A stretch of DNA of 36,675 bases from positions 1 through 36,675 of the forward strand of contig CALDTZ010000081.1 in NCBI GenBank assembly GCA_937924805.1, read 5' to 3'. The stretch is from an uncultured Saprospiraceae bacterium (GTDB lineage: Bacteria > Bacteroidota > Bacteroidia > Chitinophagales > Saprospiraceae). The notes below the pieces were generated by a model, which worked only from the letters and a program-made list of their open reading frames with translations, was not told the origin of the DNA and searched no databases. Numbering within the stretch: the stretch's first letter is position 1; each line of letters starts with the position of its first letter. Shown here in pieces: positions 9,501 to 15,294 of the stretch. A program made the position numbers and the translations under genes.

Positions 9501-9657
9501 AATCTTCTTTTCTGCAAATAATTTATTAACGATTACAGCTTACCAAGGATTTGATCCAGATATTGGAACAAACGGATGGATTTTAGATTCTGGCATTGAT
9601 AAAGGATTCTACCCGTCAAGTAAGACACTTGGAGGCGGAATAAAAGTTACATTTTAG
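6598..9657 (+). CDS. susC: SusC/RagA family TonB-linked outer-membrane transporter
   Basis: A 1019-residue protein of usual length for the family. It has a signal peptide (res. 1-21, ending VGNA-Q). A carboxypeptidase-regulatory-like domain follows (res. about 23-100, INGKIIDALSNESLIGAT ... ITISYTGYKSI). Next come the conserved LDEVLVVGYGKQEKRVATGA segment and a plug domain (res. about 110-230) with the SusC signatures GVSTNGDNSPLFIVDG, VDVLKDAASCAIYGARAANG and VVIITTKKG. The remainder is a 22-stranded-type barrel ending GGGIKVTF with a terminal Phe. It imports oligosaccharides across the outer membrane using TonB energy, with the SusD-like lipoprotein 53 bases downstream as its lid. Downstream enzymes suggest beta-1,3-glucan oligosaccharides as cargo. 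It is the first gene of the locus. Confidence 0.97.
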   Translation: MKFKFSILIACIFILPIVGNAQATINGKIIDALSNESLIGATVIYGNAGEGVATDIDGNFTIEDFTIPQVITISYTGYKSIDLEVVSSDFINVSLEINSETLDEVLVVGYGKQEKRVATGAISKVSSKDLEGIVSSDVSSTLSGQVTGLIVNESSGQPGSSKILLIRGVSTNGDNSPLFIVDGLQVGSIDNINTGDVESVDVLKDAASCAIYGARAANGVVIITTKKGKNNIGGEITYEGSLVNSRPWRIPEMLSAEDYVMITREKFENSNQTGALESLGFPQVGDALPNDTRWMDEIFAPANVVNHRISANIKNAFVSLDYWNQNGVIGGEKSNYKRYAARVNSTKEINKYITIGENIYLNRVDNQNIGTNNAFGSVLADAFAYDPLTQVYNDEKDYGFEQSNWVKKEYINPLSRLFLSNGRGLGDQLQGNVFLEIKPLKHFKFKTDAGIETGSYNFRNFTPDYAFHDAFVNLENDVSQGYGFYQSLQFENYVNYNNSINDVHNIDFVIGNSFVSANSVFGGGSSSSIPDAVKFDPNWQFVNSGQDSTDLAYGGGSVDYRLISYFTRVQYDFDKKYLFTATLRRDGSSNFGENNRWGLFPSFSAGWVVSKEKFFNYEPISFLKVRASWGVNGSDRIRPLSFASTIENTFTYAFGENQSLFTGAALATPPNPDVKWEESVQIDLGLELELLDGKWTLEADVYRKDTKDLLMSEVIPGFIGATNNPISNLGAIRNQGVELGISNRIRKNDLTITTNLNYTRFTNVVLKVAGELGYINGWSWPVRNTPITRMTEGFPVGHFVGYQTAGIFQEQSEVFSHINADGDLLQPDAVPGDLIFLDTNGDGIINSDDIGHIGSPWPDHIIGLALNIKYKNFDISSVVSAQIGHDIFRSYERSDVTFTNYQTFWLDRWTEENPSDEYFRLSSTDRNNNQRPSDFYLEDGTFYRLKNVQLGYRVPTSILEKVKMKELRIFFSANNLLTITAYQGFDPDIGTNGWILDSGIDKGFYPSSKTLGGGIKVTF

Positions 9658-9710
9658 AAAAAAAAGGAAACCTTTTGAAACAATTAGTTGAATCGTTTAT
9701 TAATAATATT

Positions 9711-11354
9711 ATGACTATGAATTTTAACAAAAACACACTATATATTTTAGTTCTTGCGCTACCTTTATTTATTGGATTTTCAGGATGTAGTGAAGAAAGG
9801 CTTGAGGTTGAACCGGTAGGAGAGTTTTTATCTAGTAACTTCTTTGTCACTGAAGATCAAGTCTTTTCTGGCTTGGTTGCCGCATATGATCCACTCGGTT
9901 GGTCAATGGCATATGGCCAATGGATATCTTGGGTTATGTTTGGCGAAATTAGATCTGACAATGCAAATGCAGGAGGGGATCCTTCGGATAATGATCAACC
10001 AGGTTGGCAAGAGTTTGATGATTTTAGAAATACAAACACGAATATTGTAACTCAACCTTTATATCGAAGAAACTACATTGGAATATTTAGAGCGAATACA
10101 ATTTTAAATCAATCAAATGTTGAGTCACCAGCTGTTGATCGATACAAAGCAGAAGCTAAATTTCTAAGAGCTTTTTATCATTTTGAATTATTTAAACATT
10201 TCGGACCAATCGCAGTTATTGAGACGTTACTATCACCAGAAGATATAAACCTTGAAAGAAATACACTTTCAGAAGTATTTGAATCCATAACCAGTGATCT
10301 TGTCGAAGCAGTAGATGTCTTACCATCAACATTGTCTTCATCTGAGATAGGTAGAGCAGACAAAGGCGCAGCATTAGCTCTTTTAGGTAAAGCTTACTTA
10401 TACTGGGCCGATTTTTTAAATGATGATCAAGCAAAATTTGATTTAGCGGCAAAGTATTTACAACAAGTCGTTGATCTAGATAAGTATGAGTTAGAAGACG
10501 ACTTACAATCTTTATTCAATTTTAATTCAAAAAACACTAAAGAATCTGTTTTTGAAATTCAGCACAATAGTATCCATACAAGTGATTGGGGATGGTTTGA
10601 AGGAATTGATGGAAATGGGATTGTGCAATTATGTGGCGTTAGAGGGTTATGTTCTGAGCATCCAACACTTGAAGCAGGATGGGGTTTTATGCTAGTCACA
10701 CCTTCACTGTATAACCACTTTTTAGATGATGATACGTATAGAAGAGATGTCGCTATTACTTCCGAAGCAGAATTGGCAATGGAGATAGATACATCAGGAG
10801 CAAGTTGTGATGTGGTTGTTGATCTTACACAAGGTAATATTATTGATCATACTGGATACTGGCAAGAAAAATATTCAAATTTCAAATCGCATCTAGGTAC
10901 GAATGTAAATGGTGGCGATCCCAATCTAACGAAGTCAAATAATACACATCCAATTCGATATGCAGATGTCTTGCTAATGCTTGCTGAGTCTTTAACCAGA
11001 GGGACTGGGTCTGACGGCGAAGCCATGGCACATATTGATGTAGTAAGAGAAAGAGCTGCTGGTCCTGGTGATAACGAAGGGGCTTTTAAAACAGCACAAG
11101 ATATAATGAGCCAAGAAGGGTGGACGTTGGAAGAGTTAATCCAATACGAAAGAAGAGCAGAATTTGCTTGCGAAGGAGACCGTTGGTATGATTTAGTCCG
11201 TACTGGTAGAGCAACGGCTGATTTATTTCCAGATGGAGATTTAAGAAGTGGCAATTTTAATGTTCAACAACATTTATGGTTGCCCCTTTCATTTGAAGAA
11301 ACGACAGTAGCACCCATGCTTACTACATTTCCAGATGAAAGTCTATTTCAATAA
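9711..11354 (+). CDS. susD: SusD/RagB family surface lipoprotein
   Basis: An open frame begins with TTG at 9675, but the ATG at 9711 (or 9717, two codons later) gives a standard lipoprotein signal, LYILVLALPLFIGFSGC, with lipidated Cys near residue 27; 9711 is chosen. The mature protein has the family's helical TPR-like body. Its N-terminal part reads FLSSNFFVTEDQVFSGLVAAY, with YKAEAKFLRAFYHFELFKHFG, the hallmark FLRA.YYF.L helix, in the middle. Its C-terminal part reads PIRYADVLLMLAES ... IDVVRERAAG ... LEELIQYERRAEFACEGDRW, also hallmark segments. It binds glycan and closes over the SusC barrel. It sits between susC and the PKD lipoprotein in the same transcription unit. Confidence 0.95.
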   Translation: MTMNFNKNTLYILVLALPLFIGFSGCSEERLEVEPVGEFLSSNFFVTEDQVFSGLVAAYDPLGWSMAYGQWISWVMFGEIRSDNANAGGDPSDNDQPGWQEFDDFRNTNTNIVTQPLYRRNYIGIFRANTILNQSNVESPAVDRYKAEAKFLRAFYHFELFKHFGPIAVIETLLSPEDINLERNTLSEVFESITSDLVEAVDVLPSTLSSSEIGRADKGAALALLGKAYLYWADFLNDDQAKFDLAAKYLQQVVDLDKYELEDDLQSLFNFNSKNTKESVFEIQHNSIHTSDWGWFEGIDGNGIVQLCGVRGLCSEHPTLEAGWGFMLVTPSLYNHFLDDDTYRRDVAITSEAELAMEIDTSGASCDVVVDLTQGNIIDHTGYWQEKYSNFKSHLGTNVNGGDPNLTKSNNTHPIRYADVLLMLAESLTRGTGSDGEAMAHIDVVRERAAGPGDNEGAFKTAQDIMSQEGWTLEELIQYERRAEFACEGDRWYDLVRTGRATADLFPDGDLRSGNFNVQQHLWLPLSFEETTVAPMLTTFPDESLFQ

Positions 11355-11403
11355 TTTTAAAAATAATTTTATATAACATTTTGTCATCTAATAATTCTTA
11401 AAA

Positions 11404-13104
11404 ATGAATAAATTAATAGTTAAAGGCTTTTTGCCTTTGTTCGCATTCCTACTTGTAACGGTAGTAGGCTGTAAAAAAGACGACCCTGTAGATCCAGATA
11501 TTACGGTCGCAAGTTTTCAATACGAAGTGAGTGCAGATAACTTTTTAGAAGTTGCCTTTACAAACTTTTCGCAAAATGCTACATCTCATTCATGGGATTT
11601 TGGCGATGGAAATACAAGTACAGAAAAAGATCCTACCCATGTGTATGCTGAAGCAGCGGAATATACAGTTACTTTAAAAGCAACTGGAGCAGATGGTGAT
11701 GCTACAAAAAGTGAAACGTTCACATTAACAAACCCTAATGATGCATTAGCATTACTAGCAGGTACTTCTTCAAAAACATGGTATTTACAAAGAGAAGGAA
11801 TTGCAATGGGAATCGGGCCAAGCCTTAATGATGTTGCTTGGTGGTCTTTTGGAGGTGTTACGCCATTAGGTGATAGACCTTGTATCCTTGATGATTCATA
11901 TACATTTAATGTAGATGGTTCAGTAGATATGAACACAGGCGGTACTGTTTTTGTTGATGCTGAGGCAAATGGCGGATGGTTAGGACCTGATGCACCTGAA
12001 GATTGTTATGATGAGTCAGATGCTGATTTATTTACATCTATCAATGGTGATGATTTGAGTGCTTTTGCAAATGGTGGAGATTACACATATGAGTATGATG
12101 CAGTTGCAGGATCATTAACATTACTAGGCGAAGGAGCTTATATTGGTTTACCCGTAAAAACATCAGGTGGAGATAATTTTATTCCTGAGGCAGTAAAATC
12201 TTATCAAATTCACAATTTTGTCGATGGTGATGGAGTAGATTCACTTCAAATGGGAATCGTAGGTGGTGATTTTGTCTGGAATTTCTATTTAGTGAGTTAC
12301 GAAAATGAAGCAGATTTACCTGCTATTCCTTCTTCTATGCCAACGGCTAACTTTACGTATACGAAAGATGGAACGAACGTAGTGTTTACAAATACATCGA
12401 GTAATTCTACAAATTATTCTTGGGATTTTGGTGACGGAGGAAGTTCTACTGAAGAAAATCCATCACATACGTACGGATCTGAAGGAGATTACACAGTAAC
12501 ATTAACAGCTATGGATGATAATGGTGGATCAAATGATAAAGTAGAAGTAATCGTAATTAGTTCTGCTGTATTTTCAGCGGCAACTTTATCGAATGCCGGA
12601 GGTAAAACTTGGAAATTAGATGGTGAAGGATCTTATATCGTAGGACCATTCCCAGGAAGTAATGAATGGTGGGGCGGTATCGATGCAATGGGTGTAATCG
12701 ATAGAGCTTGCCAGATGGATGATGAGTTCATTTTTACTGATGGAGGTGTTTTTGAATATAGAGCTTTAGGTCAAGTATGGGCAGAAGGATATATGGGTGG
12801 ATTTGATGCTTGTATGGATGAAGGCGATATTCCTGCTCCATTCGAATCTCTTGCTTCTGGTACACATGCATTTAGTGCAACGGATGCTTCTATTACCGTT
12901 ATGGGGACAGGTGCATTTATTGGTTTCAATAAGCCTTTTAATGGAGGTGAAATTGGACCTGACTTCTCTCCTCAAGCTGAAATCACATACGAAGTAATTG
13001 ATTATAGTGAAAGTAATGGAGTAGAAAGAGTGACTATAGCAATCGATTATAGTGCGGATCAAAGTGCATCAGCATATTGGACAATGAAATTGATTTCTCA
13101 ATAA
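11404..13104 (+). CDS. PKD-domain surface glycan-binding lipoprotein (SusE/F position)
   Basis: A 566-residue lipoprotein (FLLVTVVGC, Cys23, then KKDD, an acidic stretch like surface-export signals). It is an internal tandem duplication of a two-part unit. PKD1 is res. about 35-110 (HSWDFGDGNTST) and is followed by module X1, res. about 114-300 (LLAGTSSKTWYLQREG ... WWSFGG ... YIGLPVK). PKD2 is res. about 312-387 (YSWDFGDGGSST) and is followed by module X2, res. about 390-566 (LSNAGGKTWKLDGEGS ... EWWGGIDAMG ... FIGFNKPF). Its position directly after SusD is that of surface glycan-binding proteins, and PKD-containing proteins occur here in laminarin loci. The X module is not one I can name; its Trp-rich start and conserved Asp/Cys make it a candidate glucan-binding fold. 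A terminator follows 25 bases downstream. Confidence 0.85.
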   Translation: MNKLIVKGFLPLFAFLLVTVVGCKKDDPVDPDITVASFQYEVSADNFLEVAFTNFSQNATSHSWDFGDGNTSTEKDPTHVYAEAAEYTVTLKATGADGDATKSETFTLTNPNDALALLAGTSSKTWYLQREGIAMGIGPSLNDVAWWSFGGVTPLGDRPCILDDSYTFNVDGSVDMNTGGTVFVDAEANGGWLGPDAPEDCYDESDADLFTSINGDDLSAFANGGDYTYEYDAVAGSLTLLGEGAYIGLPVKTSGGDNFIPEAVKSYQIHNFVDGDGVDSLQMGIVGGDFVWNFYLVSYENEADLPAIPSSMPTANFTYTKDGTNVVFTNTSSNSTNYSWDFGDGGSSTEENPSHTYGSEGDYTVTLTAMDDNGGSNDKVEVIVISSAVFSAATLSNAGGKTWKLDGEGSYIVGPFPGSNEWWGGIDAMGVIDRACQMDDEFIFTDGGVFEYRALGQVWAEGYMGGFDACMDEGDIPAPFESLASGTHAFSATDASITVMGTGAFIGFNKPFNGGEIGPDFSPQAEITYEVIDYSESNGVERVTIAIDYSADQSASAYWTMKLISQ

Positions 13105-13128
13105 ACATTGAGGAATTAGAATACATAT

Positions 13129-13173
13129 CAGGTGAAGGATTTGAATGAAGATTCTTATCCTTCATCTGTTTTT
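13129..13173 (+). terminator. intrinsic terminator inside the PUL
   Basis: CAGGTGAAGGAT (13129-13140) pairs with ATCCTTCATCTG (13157-13168), a 12-bp stem with one G-T pair. It is followed at once by TTTTT (13169-13173). It lies between the PKD lipoprotein gene and the first GH16 gene and would end or attenuate transcription of the susC-susD-PKD unit. Confidence 0.75.
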
Positions 13174-13176
13174 AAA

Positions 13177-13184
13177 TATATTTA
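13177..13184 (+). promoter_or_regulatory. possible -7 box before the glucanase genes
   Basis: TATATTTA matches the Bacteroidota -7 consensus TAnnTTTG at all but the last base. It sits right after the terminator and 22 bases before the GH16 ATG. No TTG was found at the expected -33 distance, so support is weak. Confidence 0.25.
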
Positions 13185-13206
13185 TCTATTCTAAAATAAT
13201 GATCTA

Positions 13207-14409
13207 ATGAATAACATATCATCGAAAACAATCCAAGTGACAACACTATTAAGTATTATGCTATTCGGTTTTATGTCTTGCCAAGATAATCCAAATGATT
13301 CAGGATCCGTCGATCAAATTGAAGTCTCCCTTCAAGCATTAAATATTTTAGAAGAGAACGTGGACCAATCCGTCTTTGTTCAGATGCAACTCTCTGAGGA
13401 ATCGGATGAATTAATAACCGTTTATGTTAGTTCAGGTAATGGTACGGCTGATGAAAGCGAAGATTATTTTCCATTTGAAAATATACCTATTGTTTTTGAA
13501 CCTGGAACAAAATACAAAGAGTTTAAGATCACTATTCTAGGTGATGAAGATTATGAAGAGGATGAATATTTTGACATCCGAATTACAAATATCGAAGGTT
13601 TTGCATTTCCGGGGACAGGCGTCATTCAAGTCGTTATCGAAAATGATGATCCCTCTCCATTTGAATTAATTATTCCAGAAAACGGCTATGAAACACCCGA
13701 AAGTTATCCAGGAATGTCCCTTTTTTGGTCAGACGAATTTGACAGTACAGCTGTCAATGAAGGTGATTGGACATTTGAATTAGGTCATGGAAGTGGTGGT
13801 TGGGGTAACAATGAATTACAATTTTACAAAAAAGAAAACGCTAGCATTGTTGATGGCAACTTGGTCATAGAAGCTAGAAGAGAAACTACGGGCAGTCAAT
13901 ATTCGTCTACTCGTATAATAACAAAAGATAAAGTAGATTTTAAATACGGAAGAGTAGATATAAGAGCGGTACTTCCTTATGGTCAAGGAGTTTGGCCAGC
14001 CTTATGGATGCTTGGCGCCAATATTAATTCTGTTAGTTGGCCTGCATGCGGTGAAATTGATATTATGGAACTTATTGGTCATCAACCCGATAGAGTATTC
14101 GGCACGGCTCATTGGCGAGCAAATGGTCAACATGCTTCACATGGAGGCAATAAACAATTAAATTCAGGTATCTATAATGATGAATTTCATGTATTCTCAA
14201 TTATATGGGATGAAGATCAGATAAGATGGTTTTTAGATGATGTTCAATTTCATTCATTGAGTATTACCTCAGGACAGTTAGATGCCTTTCACAAAAACCA
14301 GTTCTTTATATTTAATGTAGCCGTTGGAGGTAACTGGCCAGGTAATCCAGATAATACAACCGTATTTCCGCAACGAATGATTGTTGATTATATAAGAGTA
14401 TTTCAATAA
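13207..14409 (+). CDS. GH16 endo-beta-1,3-glucanase (laminarinase-like) lipoprotein with Calx-beta domain
   Basis: A 400-residue protein with a lipoprotein-type signal (LLSIMLFGFMSC, Cys25). Residues about 36-148 are a Calx-beta domain (ITVYVSSGNGTADESEDYF ... GDEDYEEDEYFDIRI). Residues about 165-400 are a GH16 jelly roll: SLFWSDEFD, then GWGNNELQFY, the substrate-site signature of the laminarinase subfamily. The catalytic motif follows, with nucleophile Glu283, Asp285 and acid/base Glu288 in GEIDIMELIG. It ends DYIRVFQ as usual. The enzyme should cleave internal beta-1,3 bonds of laminarin-type glucans at the outer surface. It is the first gene after the terminator and is followed by a second GH16 gene 23 bases on. 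Agarase or carrageenase is less likely from the GWGNNE and EIDIMELIG forms. Confidence 0.93.
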   Translation: MNNISSKTIQVTTLLSIMLFGFMSCQDNPNDSGSVDQIEVSLQALNILEENVDQSVFVQMQLSEESDELITVYVSSGNGTADESEDYFPFENIPIVFEPGTKYKEFKITILGDEDYEEDEYFDIRITNIEGFAFPGTGVIQVVIENDDPSPFELIIPENGYETPESYPGMSLFWSDEFDSTAVNEGDWTFELGHGSGGWGNNELQFYKKENASIVDGNLVIEARRETTGSQYSSTRIITKDKVDFKYGRVDIRAVLPYGQGVWPALWMLGANINSVSWPACGEIDIMELIGHQPDRVFGTAHWRANGQHASHGGNKQLNSGIYNDEFHVFSIIWDEDQIRWFLDDVQFHSLSITSGQLDAFHKNQFFIFNVAVGGNWPGNPDNTTVFPQRMIVDYIRVFQ

Positions 14410-14432
14410 AGTTCATTTTCGATTAAATTTCA

Positions 14433-15281
14433 ATGATTAAAATATTCTTCGGAATTATATGTCTTGTTGGAAGTATCTTTGCCTATTTTCAATGGTTTAG
14501 CAATGTGACAAATAGCGATACTCAGGATTATTCAATGGTGTGGTCCGACGAGTTTAATGTGGACGGTATACCAGATTCATTAAAATGGAGTTTTGATATT
14601 GGTAATGGTTGTGATTTGCCATGTGGTTGTGGTTGGGGCAACGCAGAGTCTCAATATTATTCGGATCGTAAAAAAGAAAATGCAAAAGTTGTTGATGGTT
14701 ATCTAATAGTCACGGCTAAAAAAGAGCCAAACAATAAAACAGAATATTCCTCCGCTCGATTAGTAACAAAAGGAAAGGGTGATTGGAAATATGGTAAAAT
14801 CGATATCCGGGCAAAAATCCCATCAGGGACAGGAATATGGCCTGCTATCTGGATGTTGCCTTCAAAAAACCATTATGGTGGCTGGCCTAAAAGTGGTGAA
14901 ATCGATATAATGGAGTTTGTTGGATATGTGCCAGATACTATATATGGAACCGTTCATACGGAAAACTTCAATGGAATGATTCAAACACAAGTAGGCGGGA
15001 ATATTGCCAATAATAGCCTTGCCGACGAATTTCATAACTATATCATTGTTTGGGATGAAAACCAAATTGAATGGTATGTGGATAATATACAATATTTTAC
15101 TTTTAAGAATGATAGCACTGGTTATAAAAGTTGGCCATTTGATCAAGAGTTTCATCTTTTATTGAACGTTGCAGTGGGCGGTCATTGGGGTGGAGCCAAA
15201 GGCATTGATGATCAAATCTTTCCTCAAGAAATGAAAATAGATTATGTTAGAGTCTATCAAAAATTAAATCTTAATAAGTAA
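14433..15281 (+). CDS. GH16 endo-beta-1,3-glucanase (laminarinase-like), second copy
   Basis: A 282-residue single-domain GH16. The N-terminus (MIKIFFGIICLVGSIFAYF) is an uncleaved anchor or a signal peptide without a clear cleavage site or lipobox. The fold segments are MVWSDEFNVDG, then GWGNAESQYY, preceded by a Cys cluster (GCDLPCGCGWGN, res. about 59-70) that may form a disulphide. The catalytic motif has Glu156, Asp158 and Glu161 in GEIDIMEFVG, and the protein ends DYVRVYQ. It differs clearly from the upstream GH16 and lacks the Calx-beta domain, so the two probably act at different places or on different chain lengths. The next gene starts 13 bases downstream. Confidence 0.92.
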   Translation: MIKIFFGIICLVGSIFAYFQWFSNVTNSDTQDYSMVWSDEFNVDGIPDSLKWSFDIGNGCDLPCGCGWGNAESQYYSDRKKENAKVVDGYLIVTAKKEPNNKTEYSSARLVTKGKGDWKYGKIDIRAKIPSGTGIWPAIWMLPSKNHYGGWPKSGEIDIMEFVGYVPDTIYGTVHTENFNGMIQTQVGGNIANNSLADEFHNYIIVWDENQIEWYVDNIQYFTFKNDSTGYKSWPFDQEFHLLLNVAVGGHWGGAKGIDDQIFPQEMKIDYVRVYQKLNLNK

Positions 15282-15294
15282 TAAAAATTAACCG

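Noticed and set aside
12766..13062. 98-codon minus-strand and 66-codon plus-strand frames inside the PKD lipoprotein gene
   Set aside because: Both overlap the end of a well supported gene in other frames and look like random translation.
13207..15281. GH16 genes as agarases, porphyranases or carrageenases
   Set aside because: The GWGNNE/GWGNAE and GEIDIME(L/F)(I/V)G contexts and the neighbouring GH5 fit laminarinases better, and no sulfatase gene is in the locus.
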